Source of the DNA: Acrasis kona
Taxonomy: Eukaryota > Heterolobosea > Eutetramitea > Acrasida > Acrasidae
NCBI GenBank assembly: GCA_026419775.2
Contig: JAOPGA020001688.1
Coordinates: 1 to 64,000, forward strand
DNA length: 64,000 bases
Direction of reading: 5' to 3'
Every line of letters begins with the position of its first letter. Position 1 is the stretch's first letter. The notes beneath the pieces were generated by a model. The model did not search any database. It saw only the letters and a program-made list of their open reading frames with translations, and was not told the DNA's origin. Shown in pieces: positions 33,181 to 42,553 of this stretch. The translations under genes and the position numbers were made by a program.

Positions 33181-34194
33181 ATGACATCCTCTGATGAGTT
33201 CAAAATCAGTAATCCTCCAACAGATGGCATATCAAGTATAGATTTTGCACCAACCCAAACTACATTATTAATGGCCACATCTTGGGATAAAACGGTCAGA
33301 TTTTATGATACCGCGAAAAACATTTTAACAACACAACATTCACATGATGGGGCAGTTCTAGATGGATGCTTTTCTAATGATTCGAGACAAGCCTTCTCTG
33401 GTGGACTCGACTGTACCCTACGGTCTTTTGACCTATCCTCACAAAAACAAACGTCAATAGGAATGCACGAAAAACCGATCAAATCAATATGTACTCTCCC
33501 CAAAGATCCAAACATGATTTTAACGGGTGGATGGGACGGTAAAGTTAAATTATGGGATCTACGTTGTTCAGACCAAGAACCGATAGCAACAACAACAACG
33601 GGCAAAGTATTTACCATGGACACGACCAAAGATGGTTCGAAAATCATTGTCGGTACAAGCGAAAGACAAGTCCTAATGTTCGACATCAACAACAACAAAT
33701 TTAACATGCTCCAAAAAAGAGAGAGCGCCCTCAAATACCAAACAAGATGCATCAAATGTAGTTTAGATGGAACAGGATACGCATTGAGCAGCATAGAAGG
33801 ACGTGTCGCAATAGAATACTTTGACCCATCCCCTCAGGTCCAAGAGCTTAAATATGCATTCAAGTGTCACAGAGGAAAATTAAATAATGTTGAAATTTTA
33901 TATCCGGTCAACACCATTGCTTATCACCCCATACACGGCACTTTTGCCACAGGGGGCTGTGACGGTATGGTTAACATTTGGGATGGTGCAAGCAAGAAGA
34001 GATTGTGTCAGTACCACAAGTATCCTACGAGCATAGCTGCACTAAGCTTTAATCGTGATGGTACTTTACTGGCCATCGCAACTTCTTATACATTTGAAGA
34101 GGGTCAGCGTAGTGAGCCACAGGATAATGATATTGTAATTCGCAAAGTATTGGATATTGATGTGAAACCAAAACAAATAATCAAACAAAAGTAA
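33181..34194 (+). CDS. BUB3: Mitotic checkpoint protein BUB3 (337 aa)
   Basis: Intronless WD40 propeller. It carries BUB3-specific segments: the start with EFKISNPPTDGISSIDFAP, SWDKTVRFYD in the first blade, GAVLDGCF, and RRES-type text (KRESALKYQTRCIKC), SSIEGRVAIEYFDPSP, KYAFKCHR and TFATGGCDGMVNIWD. Together these separate it from the related mRNA-export protein RAE1. BUB3 binds phosphorylated MELT repeats of KNL1 at kinetochores and recruits BUB1/BUBR1. Length equals the usual 325-340 residues. The ATG lies 79 bp from the divergent IFT43 start. Confidence 0.95.
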   Translation: MTSSDEFKISNPPTDGISSIDFAPTQTTLLMATSWDKTVRFYDTAKNILTTQHSHDGAVLDGCFSNDSRQAFSGGLDCTLRSFDLSSQKQTSIGMHEKPIKSICTLPKDPNMILTGGWDGKVKLWDLRCSDQEPIATTTTGKVFTMDTTKDGSKIIVGTSERQVLMFDINNNKFNMLQKRESALKYQTRCIKCSLDGTGYALSSIEGRVAIEYFDPSPQVQELKYAFKCHRGKLNNVEILYPVNTIAYHPIHGTFATGGCDGMVNIWDGASKKRLCQYHKYPTSIAALSFNRDGTLLAIATSYTFEEGQRSEPQDNDIVIRKVLDIDVKPKQIIKQK

Positions 34195-34427
34195 ACTATA
34201 ATTTTATTAAATGTAATTGTGTCTGTTCTTTATAAAGATTACGCATTAATAGGTCATAGTATGACACAAATGCGAATGCGTTCATCTGTATTGTTTTATA
34301 ATTTTGATTGTTGTTGCATTTTACAAAAGAAACAAAAATTCATTCACACAGATTACAAGCTGTAGTTGAGTTGACATATATATGGAAATGATTTTAAGAT
34401 TAGATTCTATTATTAGAAAGACTTATC

Positions 34428-34437
34428 CTATTTAAAC
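34428..34437 (+). promoter_or_regulatory. TATA-like box CTATTTAAAC, copy 2
   Basis: Located about 60 bp before the ATG at 34493 and followed by the palindrome GATAGCTATC, as in copy 1. The leader to the ATG is A/C-rich (repeated ACAACAACA). Confidence 0.45.
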
Positions 34438-34492
34438 AGATAGCTATCTATCAATAAAACTAAACAAAAACAACACAACAACAACAAGTTAA

Positions 34493-35317
34493 ATGAAATT
34501 CATTCTAGCTATCTTCATTGCTTTAGCAATCATCTTCGCAGTCAATGCTGACTCCTCTCGCCAAAGAAGAAATTCTGATCCCACCACTGCTGCACCTACT
34601 ACAACCTCTCCACCAGTCCAAGTAACCACAACAGCTGCACCAACAACATGCCCACCATGCCCATGTGGAACTGTTGATGCCAACCTATCCGGAGATAACA
34701 ATGCCTCACCAGCCAGAAGACAAAGACGCAACGGAGATAACTGCCCAGTTTGCAAGGCATGCCCAACTACTGCTGCTCCAACCACTACCTCCCCACCAGT
34801 ACAAGTAACCACCACTGCTGCACCAACTACTTGCCCACCATGCCCATGTGGAACTGTTGATGCTAACTTGTCCGGAGATAACAACGCTTCACCAGCCAGA
34901 AGACAAAGACGCAACGGAGATAACTGCCCAGTCTGCAAGGCATGCCCAACTACTGCTGCCCCAACAACCACCTCACCACCAGTTCAGGTCACATCTCAAC
35001 CACCAGTTGAGTCATCTCCTCCAGTTGAAGCAACTACCACCTGCCCACCATGCAAATGTGGAACCGTTGATGCCAACTTATCTGGTGACAACAATGCTTC
35101 CCCAGCAANAAGATTCAGACGCACCGGTGATCACTGCCCAGTATGCAAACAATGCCCAACAACCACAACATCCGCACCAGTTCAAGTATCTAAACCAGTC
35201 ACCAAAGCACCAGTTGGTAACAACGAAAGTGGTGAGGACAACGCAAGAGCTTCATCTGCATCAACTTTCGCTTTAGGATTTGCAACTGTATTAGTCGCTA
35301 TTGTTTTCATGTTGTAA
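34493..35317 (+). CDS. Secreted, probably GPI-anchored Cys/Thr/Pro-rich repeat protein, copy 2 (274 aa)
   Basis: Same length and architecture as copy 1: signal peptide, three CPPC...CPVC repeats, C-terminal hydrophobic GPI-type tail. Visible differences are few: ARRQRR in the first repeat where copy 1 has ARKLRR, TTTSAPV for TTTPAPV, and VAIVFML for VAVVSML at the tail. Repeats 1 and 2 are identical to each other in this copy, pointing to recent homogenisation. The codon with N at 35109 is in the third repeat. Both copies have intact frames and promoters, so both are probably expressed. Confidence 0.85.
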   Translation: MKFILAIFIALAIIFAVNADSSRQRRNSDPTTAAPTTTSPPVQVTTTAAPTTCPPCPCGTVDANLSGDNNASPARRQRRNGDNCPVCKACPTTAAPTTTSPPVQVTTTAAPTTCPPCPCGTVDANLSGDNNASPARRQRRNGDNCPVCKACPTTAAPTTTSPPVQVTSQPPVESSPPVEATTTCPPCKCGTVDANLSGDNNASPAXRFRRTGDHCPVCKQCPTTTTSAPVQVSKPVTKAPVGNNESGEDNARASSASTFALGFATVLVAIVFML

Positions 35318-35435
35318 ATAAAATTAATTATTTATTTAAATATCACTTTGCATTTTAAACTAACTTTTGTTTCGTCCAAATTACGTCTGTATTGTAATAA
35401 TAATCAACCTTTGAAGGCGGTGATTATAACGCATA

Positions 35436-36862
35436 ATGTTGGCTAGTGGGAGCTCATACTATGACGAGTACATTAAAAAGCATAAAAGGGTACTCAAATG
35501 AAATCATGGCGTTATCATGACAAAATAGAAAACTGGAAATAGCCACATGGTGGACAGAGAGGCATATATTGGATTCTTGGAGTTACAATTAGAAAAAATA
35601 AACACGAGTTCAATACAAGTAGAAGAAGCTACTTCAAAAATAGAACAAGTACTTTCATCTAGTTTTATTTGCTTATTTTATTAAGGTCAAAGTACAAGTC
35701 GACTCCCTAAACGATAAACACAACAGCAACAATAGGGAAATCAAAATACTTCAAAATTCTCTTCAAGACGCGTTTGAATCTTTGAGAAGAGAGTTTTTAA
35801 AAAATCAATCTGATGAGACATTGATATCCCAAAAGTTACAAGCGTTTGTCTCGGATGAGTTGTTACCAAGATTTTCCAAATCAATAAAACTATCTTGCGA
35901 AAAGAGAATAAAAAAACATTGTAATAAAATGCTGGAAACATGTGAAAACAAAATAAAAGAATCCATAAATAGGGAATTGAGTGCAACAAAATCTCATGCC
36001 CAAGACATTCGGCAACTAACGGATACTATCAACCTGCAGTCTAGTCAAATCAACAAACTACAAAAAGAGATCGCTAAGATGAAAAAAGATGCTAATAATC
36101 AAATGGATGCAAATCAAAGACAAACTGAAGTAAGTTATTCCACTAGCTTATATTAATGAAGTGAAAGTCCAAGTTGAACATTCAGTCAGAATCGAAAAAG
36201 AGTTACAATGAACTTTCAACTAGAATACACAAGTAAGATAGCAATCAATCACTGCTAATCATTGTAAAAGAATTCAGGAACAAATTGATTCAATCAAACA
36301 AGAAGAACAGTCAAAAACATCTCATGCAATAGCAGCAGTTGAGGAGAGCCTTCGCTCGGATTCCTCAAACACTCTTCAAATAGTTAGAAACATGGAGGTA
36401 AGAAATTCTTCAAACTGCATTTAATTTTTATAGAGGGACCTGGAGTTAAAAATGCTTCAGTTGAGCACAGATTTCAATAACGACATGATGAATATGCGGC
36501 ATACCTATGAAATTAACTCACGACCAGAGCACAAACAAACCGTTTTAAACACTTCCGAATTAGATCCAACATTCGATAAAGTATCGAAGAGCCACAGCGA
36601 GCTATTAGAGACAATCAAAAAACACAAACAACAAGTAAATCAACGTATTGACCAGTTACAATTTCAAATCGACCATAAAAGCTCTCCATTGTTAAACTCA
36701 TTTGATGCTTCAATGTCAAGTACAGATACAGTAATAAAATATAACACGGAGGACACACAAACACAATCTACCAGATACAAACTTGACCAATTGTACCAGA
36801 AATTAAATAGTTTACATTTAGAGAGTGAAGATGAAGAAATTCCTTTTAATAAAATATCTTGA
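35436..36862 (+). CDS. Uncharacterised coiled-coil protein (412 aa)
   Basis: Six exons: 35436-35489, 35529-35648, 35686-36129, 36168-36232, 36271-36397 and 36434-36862, with introns of 36-39 nt, each preserving frame. Most of the protein is coiled coil with heptads (FLELQLEKINTSSIQVEEA; IKILQNSLQDAFESLRREFL; IRQLTDTINLQSSQINKLQ; LLETIKKHKQQVNQRIDQL). A short cysteine-containing segment (CEKRIKKHCNKMLETCENK) lies near residue 125. No motor, membrane or catalytic motif. A centriolar, ciliary or cytoskeletal role is possible but rests only on composition. Its stop is 27 bp from that of the convergent gene. Confidence 0.7.
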
Positions 36863-36889
36863 TTGTGAATTCATCGCTGTACATTTTTT

Positions 36890-39622
36890 TCATCGCTTCC
36901 TCCGGATGTTTGAAAGAGAACTCAATGATGAAATTGAAACATCATCGTCGCTACTTGAATCAGTTGATTCTGTTTCGGTCTCTGTAGTGCTGTAAACACT
37001 TGTATCGCTGTCTTCATAATGAGCATTCCTTCTGACCTTACTCTTATCAAGAGACTCTTTCAATGCTTCAAGTTGTCTTCCCAGAGCTTCCACTGCCTTG
37101 ATGTCTTCGGCTTTCGTCTCTGTTTGCTTCGCACTTTGTAACTCCTTTTGGGTTACGATATGTGAAAACACTTTAGACTTATCATTCTTTAGTTTTTTTA
37201 CACAACAAACAATAATCACTATCAATGACACAACCAACAAAATAATAAAAACACTACCAATAGGCACTACAACATAATAAATGAAATTTGTTAAAGTGAG
37301 ACCCAATATCATAGTTTCAGATACACTACTATCACTCGAATCAGGAGACTGTTGGGTCACGTTTAAATAATTAGGATTTACAATAACAGTAGCATTGTAA
37401 AGGTATGCGATTGTTGAGCCACTTTGTTGTAAAGACCTGCCATCATTTTGATAATTGCTTTGTGACAGCGCATATGTTAGTGGACTGGAAAAGAAAGTAA
37501 GACTGTCAAAATCATCTATTCTAGAATTCATATTACAGTTTAAAGAAGATCCTTGTAACCTAGCCGATGCTAACCAACCATTTGAATCCCTAGTAATACC
37601 AAAACTCAATTGATATTGTGTGTTTCTAAAGAACGCACAATCCTGTACATCGTATCTTACAACTTTATTCTTTTGCTTAAACACTACTTTTAGACTTGTT
37701 GAATAGTCGGAGGAGATTTGTGCAGATGCTATAAAATAAACATCCTGACCAGTTACAGCCGATATTTCAATCACATTGCCGTAATAACTGGATGAGTCTA
37801 TCAAAAAATAAACAGCACCCATCATACCAGAGAAATTACCACTTCCTATACCACCAATTACTTTTCTTTGTTTGGTTGTTTGTGTTGAAAATGTACTTCG
37901 TACCTTTAACACTGCAACATTATCCATTATAACGGTGTTTGTGGCATCAACTACATCCGAACTACCTGCGACGGACGTAGGAGTAAATTGCTGTATGCTT
38001 CTATCTAATACTGGATCCTGTACAATGGTGAAAAACTTTCTTACGCTACTGTCGCTACTAGTCCATAACTTTTTATCAAATGTAGCATCTACATATACAA
38101 TTCCATAATAATTAGTATATGTGTGGTTACATTTTATAGAGGTACTGTTGATGAATATTGCGGGCACCTCTTGTATCGAATTACCAGTAAATCTACAAGA
38201 GAGTAGAGAAGTATTAGAAAAATAAGAGCCTGTTATCCATACTGTATTAAATAGCAAGTACACTGAATCTATTTCATTTCTGAAATATTGTATGGTGGCG
38301 GTGCTATTTGTGGTATCAGACACCAATAATGTATTATCAGTTCCCATGAAACCTAAACCGGATATGGTAGCTGTAACCAGCCCATACTTTTTTTGATAGT
38401 CAATGGGTATTGTTGGAACATAGATGCACCAAATAGTTGAGTTATTATTACAGCTACTAATAACCATTTTAGCTGCCTCAACGCCACCAATATACAATTT
38501 ATAGCCAAAGTACGATCCAAATTGTAATTTGGAACCAGCTGTATAGATTACTTTACCATTGTAAGATGAATAAACACTCCTACTATAGTTGTTGTTTACC
38601 GTCTGATCAACAACGGTAATATCACATATAACAGAGCTATTCGGGGCGCTTATCGGTATGACAGTAATATTATTTTGGTATAGGCGCTCTTCAATCTTAT
38701 TTGGAATCTTTAATGAAAAATATTCATTTAAAAAGTAATAGTACTCTGTGGTGATATAAGTTCTGATAGAAGTGGAAGAACCTATAGGAGAGAAGTTGGG
38801 TATTGTGGCAACAAGTGTAGATGATTGTATATCTGTTATCAACAAGATGTCAACTTTGGTTTCACCAGGATAAGTTACCAAGGTATAGGGAGTTAAAACT
38901 CCACTACGAGCTTCAAGTACATAAAATGGATAATAGTAGTGATAATTTCTTCCCAAAGTAGAAGGTGTGGTATATAAACTGACTACGGAATACTCCAATT
39001 TAGCTTGATTGAATATTGTTTGATAAATATAAGTAGCAGACTCACAAAGCACAGTGTGTACAAAAAAACTTTTTCCTAGTGTATTGTTATAAACAACTAC
39101 TCCAGGTACAAATAGTCTATCTCCATATGCTGGGTAGCACAAGGATACTGTAGATTTAAAGTTTAATATGGTCTGGAACACATATGATGAATGTCGATAT
39201 ATACCAAATGCGTTGTTTTGGTACCCCGTTGCATATAGCATTCCTCCTGAGATGTGCAAATGAATAAATTCGACATTTGTTGTTGCCAAGTATTCTTCTG
39301 TGAAATTATAAGGCGTTGATCCGTTCATGGGCTTGTTTATGACGATTCGCGATAGCACCGAGTTTTGAAAAGTGCTCAAGTTGTATACGTTGTATGCTCT
39401 ATACAAAATTTCATTTTGTTCGTCGTAAGCAATGATGAGTCCCCTAGGATTATCCACTTTATTTAGCGAGGTAATGGGAAACGATGCGTTCTGAGTGAAT
39501 CCTTGTGTTGTGACGGTAAAGCTTTTTGCATCATTGGACATTAACAAGACGAACGAGCGGGCCAAGGTTAATTCTAAAGAACATCCTAGAAGGAGCAGCA
39601 GCAAAAATGCTATCTGTCCCAT
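36890..39622 (-). CDS. Type I single-pass surface glycoprotein, IPT/TIG-like (910 aa)
   Basis: One exon. A signal peptide (MGQIAFLLLLLLGCSLELTLA) leads a ~780-residue ectodomain rich in Asn-x-Ser/Thr sites, with scattered cysteines. The first ~330 residues are strand-rich with repeated Tyr and may form a propeller. The middle (about 340-560) has IPT/TIG-like segments, for example KLQFGSYFGYKLYIGGVEA, VWITGSYFSNTSLLSCRF and INSTSIKCN, the latter typical of IPT ends. A further ~200 residues (GIGSGNFSGMMGAVYFLIDS) may be a jelly-roll. One membrane helix (FIYYVVVPIGSVFIILLVVS) near residue 790 is followed by CCVKK and a ~90-residue Ser/Asp/Thr-rich tail. Such architecture suits a receptor or adhesion protein; ligand unknown. 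Confidence 0.7.
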   Translation of the reverse strand: MGQIAFLLLLLLGCSLELTLARSFVLLMSNDAKSFTVTTQGFTQNASFPITSLNKVDNPRGLIIAYDEQNEILYRAYNVYNLSTFQNSVLSRIVINKPMNGSTPYNFTEEYLATTNVEFIHLHISGGMLYATGYQNNAFGIYRHSSYVFQTILNFKSTVSLCYPAYGDRLFVPGVVVYNNTLGKSFFVHTVLCESATYIYQTIFNQAKLEYSVVSLYTTPSTLGRNYHYYYPFYVLEARSGVLTPYTLVTYPGETKVDILLITDIQSSTLVATIPNFSPIGSSTSIRTYITTEYYYFLNEYFSLKIPNKIEERLYQNNITVIPISAPNSSVICDITVVDQTVNNNYSRSVYSSYNGKVIYTAGSKLQFGSYFGYKLYIGGVEAAKMVISSCNNNSTIWCIYVPTIPIDYQKKYGLVTATISGLGFMGTDNTLLVSDTTNSTATIQYFRNEIDSVYLLFNTVWITGSYFSNTSLLSCRFTGNSIQEVPAIFINSTSIKCNHTYTNYYGIVYVDATFDKKLWTSSDSSVRKFFTIVQDPVLDRSIQQFTPTSVAGSSDVVDATNTVIMDNVAVLKVRSTFSTQTTKQRKVIGGIGSGNFSGMMGAVYFLIDSSSYYGNVIEISAVTGQDVYFIASAQISSDYSTSLKVVFKQKNKVVRYDVQDCAFFRNTQYQLSFGITRDSNGWLASARLQGSSLNCNMNSRIDDFDSLTFFSSPLTYALSQSNYQNDGRSLQQSGSTIAYLYNATVIVNPNYLNVTQQSPDSSDSSVSETMILGLTLTNFIYYVVVPIGSVFIILLVVSLIVIIVCCVKKLKNDKSKVFSHIVTQKELQSAKQTETKAEDIKAVEALGRQLEALKESLDKSKVRRNAHYEDSDTSVYSTTETETESTDSSSDDDVSISSLSSLSNIRRKR

Positions 39623-39703
39623 AAGCCCGATTGCTTTTGTCCTTTAAACGTTGTCAACCGGGTAATCAAGCTACAGATTAATCATTATAATGATAGTACA
39701 AAT

Positions 39704-40043
39704 ATGGATTTTATTCATCATATTACAACTCCGAAATCGTGCGAGGCCGCACCAAATGTATCAATTCATCCATTGACATTTATTCACAGTAACAAAACAA
39801 TAGCTAAGGCAACAGAATAATGATCCTGATATTGATGGAGATGCACAACATGGCTGTCCTCGAATGACGCTAACTACTTGGATGATATGCATGATCGTTT
39901 TGACAATCTTCATCTTTTTACCGTACGTCAGCTACACAAACCTATCCCTAACGATATTCGTAATCGGAGTTTCAATGCATTTCTGTTCTTCTCATTTGTG
40001 TTGTCTAAGTAGGTGTAAGGTGTCTGTGTGTTCGTTGACGTGA
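39704..40043 (+). CDS. Small two-helix membrane protein (97 aa, tentative model)
   Basis: Proposed exons 39704-39757 and 39804-40043 (46-nt intron). The second exon encodes an acidic stretch (NNDPDIDGD), then two hydrophobic segments (WMICMIVLTIFIFLPYV and LSLTIFVIGVSMHF) and a Cys-rich end. The acceptor could instead lie 15 nt downstream. A GTGAGT near the stop could be another donor, giving a slightly different tail. The ATG is 81 bp from the divergent surface-protein start. No family recognised. Confidence 0.4.
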
Positions 40044-40073
40044 GTTTTTTATTTCATCCATTGTAAAATAGAC

Positions 40074-41207
40074 ATGACAGATAGAGCAAGTTGGTACAGT
40101 GTACACAATGAACAAAAAAGAGTGGAGATAGATAATCAGCTCGACAAGGCAGAAGAATATCATGCGGTACAGGACAATAAAAATTCTTCAAAGATATTAC
40201 GAAGGATACTTGTTGACCATGACCCACATCATCCAAAAGTTCTCTACAAGCTAGCAGTCATACATTGGTCCGCACGACATGACACGATCGCGTTGAGACT
40301 ATGCAAGTATGCACTGAGTCTTTGTAAATTGTACAATGGGATTGACACTACCTATGAAGAAGCGTGCAAAAGAGGGTACTCTTACCAGTATTGGGAGTTA
40401 TTATTCCGTGCTCTAATCGAAGATTTTTGCCGTCGGAACGAAAAAGCAAAGCAACTTTATGAACAGGCGATAGAATTCTTAAAATGTACCCCTTGCCCCG
40501 ACACAGGCTATGAAGTACATCTTAATCTCGGAGTAGTTTTGATGGACATGCATGAATACGAAAGAGCAGTAAGACAATTTGAGGCTGCTCTACCTCTCGA
40601 ACAAAAATCCTATTACCGATCCACATGTTACAACAACATTGGTCATTGCTACGAAAAACGTGAAATGTATGATGAGGCTGTGGAATTTTACACACTATCA
40701 ATCGAACTATACCCAACCGACATTTTGCTATACAAGAACAGATTATATACCTTTATAGAAATGTCAAACTTTGAGAAGGCACTAAAAGACGTAAACATTG
40801 TCATTTCAATCATTGAAAGTGCAAATAGTTCCAATTCAGAACTGTTGGTCGAATTTCTTTGTCTGAAGGGATCAATCTTACAACAATTAGGTAAAGAAGA
40901 TCAAGCCAAAGATTTGTATCATCATTCCATCGTACTTCAACCAGATTATTACTATTCCTACACAATGCTTGCCTTTTTCGAGATGATTGCAAGTGAGGGG
41001 TGGGACAAGGAGAAGCGGAAAGCACTTAAAAGAGCTCTAGATCTAGTACGGAATGGCATTCACAATTGTAGAGATGGAGTGGAACTTGCTCATCTTTTAA
41101 CCATTTCGAGTGAAATTCACACTTCGCTACATCAGGACGAACTGGCCAACAAGGATTTGGAAATCTTACAAAACATTAGAACAGGAGGACTCGATCGAAT
41201 CGATTAA
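40074..41207 (+). CDS. TPR-repeat protein (377 aa)
   Basis: Intronless. At least six tetratricopeptide units are visible, for example HHPKVLYKLAVIHWSARHD, VHLNLGVVLMDMHEYERAVR, STCYNNIGHCYEKREMYDEA and FLCLKGSILQQLGKEDQAKD. There is no other domain, so it is a helical adaptor whose partner cannot be told from sequence. It lacks the family-specific text of CDC27, BBS4 or OGT. The start codon is only 30 bp after the stop of the small membrane protein on the same strand. Confidence 0.8.
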   Translation: MTDRASWYSVHNEQKRVEIDNQLDKAEEYHAVQDNKNSSKILRRILVDHDPHHPKVLYKLAVIHWSARHDTIALRLCKYALSLCKLYNGIDTTYEEACKRGYSYQYWELLFRALIEDFCRRNEKAKQLYEQAIEFLKCTPCPDTGYEVHLNLGVVLMDMHEYERAVRQFEAALPLEQKSYYRSTCYNNIGHCYEKREMYDEAVEFYTLSIELYPTDILLYKNRLYTFIEMSNFEKALKDVNIVISIIESANSSNSELLVEFLCLKGSILQQLGKEDQAKDLYHHSIVLQPDYYYSYTMLAFFEMIASEGWDKEKRKALKRALDLVRNGIHNCRDGVELAHLLTISSEIHTSLHQDELANKDLEILQNIRTGGLDRID

Positions 41208-41236
41208 ATAAATCATTTTATTATGGTGATTGAAAA

Positions 41237-42343
41237 TTATAAAAAGTTACGTTGGGTCCATTGTTTGGAGTCATTTCTAATGTGATGAGATGTTTGAGCA
41301 ATGTTACTCATGATGGCGGCTTGATATCCATAATCTTCGTCCAATGTGATGCTTACTAATTTAATGCTGGTGGAGAGGGGTGTGGCGCCTCTGCTCGCGT
41401 CGAAACTCAGATCTGAAATGTCCAATTGTTGGTACGTTTGTGCGTATTGCTTGTTCTCTTTGTAATACTGCTTTTGTTTGTTGTAAATGTAATAAAGTAC
41501 ACTTTGAACATCATAATCGTGCTTCGATAAGGTGTGACTGGCTTCGAAGCTATCGTAGAATTGTAAGAAACCCCATCTCTCTGGTACATGCATGTTGACG
41601 ACTCCTTGAGGACTCCACACCCAATTGTCCTCGGGCACATCAGGTTGTTTGATGTATTTACCCCCTGATATGGTGTACTTCCATTCGACTCGAGAAAAGT
41701 TAATTCTCCAAATGTCACCGCTTCGTGGGGGGCACTTGGTCTCGGCAAATGTTCTTATTTTTTGAAAGGGAATGGCGATTTCTACAGACCAGCAGCAGTC
41801 TGTATCGGAAGGGTCATTAAGTGTGCCGTCAAGGTAAACTGCAGTTTGAATACCATCAATCTCGTAAGGATTGATAATGTTATTGGAATCTCTGTAAGGA
41901 TTAACCATAACAAGATTCCAAATGGTATTATGGGCGTTCATTTCAAATTCTTGGTACAAGTGTACGTTTCCACTTGGATTGATGAATATTTCAAAGTCGT
42001 TATCGTGATATATGACGGAATTCTTTTGCTTGAGAGTTGCAACCAAGTTGGGCTCCTCCATCCAAGCCGCGATGTATAAGTAGTTCGAATCGTGGCGAAT
42101 CTTTGCCCTTGTGGCGTATCTTGGTTTTGTTTTGGTTGCAATGTCCACAAAATCAGAAGTCCAAGGCACTTGTGTCCAAGCTACATCATCCAACCTTCCA
42201 TCAATCTTAATTGGAAACTTTGGATCAACTGCGTAAGAGATGTAACTGAGTGGGTCAGGGTCATTTCTTTGAAATATATCTAGGCAATAGCAATTCAATA
42301 TAAATAAAGCAGACAATAATGATAGCACGTGTACCAACTTCAT
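41237..42343 (-). CDS. Secreted carbohydrate-binding family 9-like protein (368 aa)
   Basis: Single exon with a clear signal peptide (MKLVHVLSLLSALFILNCYC). Residues ~35-260 match the CBM9-like fold: FPIKIDGRLDDVAWTQVPWT, the strand with ATRAKIRHDSNYLYIAAWME, DNDFEIFINPSG, YQEFEMNAHNTIWNL, and GDIWRINFSRVEWK, followed by WGFLQF. The pattern is the one seen in uncharacterised CBM9-like secreted proteins, where the domain binds sugars or haem. A ~100-residue C-terminal extension follows with no known motif. It is probably exported to the medium or to endomembranes. Convergent with the TPR gene, stops 29 bp apart. Confidence 0.8.
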   Translation of the reverse strand: MKLVHVLSLLSALFILNCYCLDIFQRNDPDPLSYISYAVDPKFPIKIDGRLDDVAWTQVPWTSDFVDIATKTKPRYATRAKIRHDSNYLYIAAWMEEPNLVATLKQKNSVIYHDNDFEIFINPSGNVHLYQEFEMNAHNTIWNLVMVNPYRDSNNIINPYEIDGIQTAVYLDGTLNDPSDTDCCWSVEIAIPFQKIRTFAETKCPPRSGDIWRINFSRVEWKYTISGGKYIKQPDVPEDNWVWSPQGVVNMHVPERWGFLQFYDSFEASHTLSKHDYDVQSVLYYIYNKQKQYYKENKQYAQTYQQLDISDLSFDASRGATPLSTSIKLVSITLDEDYGYQAAIMSNIAQTSHHIRNDSKQWTQRNFL

Positions 42344-42553
42344 GTTGATTCTTTACAATCTATATGTCTCACAATTAATGTGTTGATAATTTAATGTGGA
42401 TAGCAACAGTAACAGCCAGTGTAATTGTCGGGTTCTACTTTAGTTAAAGAGTTATTGCTACACAAACTACTTTTCAATTCGATACTTCTAAAATAGACAT
42501 GAACCACCAACCAATTAAAGCTTTCCCCATCCTTCAGTTTTAAAAATAACAAC

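Larger units (their letters stand above)
34361..35317 (+). repeat. Inverted duplication, copy 2 (957 bp)
   Basis: Reverse complement of 15974-16930 with only scattered substitutions, covering 132 bp upstream and the complete gene. The two genes point outward from a 17.4-kb segment. An N at 35109 marks an unresolved base. Confidence 0.9.

Noticed and set aside
33181-34194. RAE1 mRNA-export factor
   Set aside because: The start and the KYQTRCIKC / SSIEGRVAIEYFDPSP text follow BUB3.
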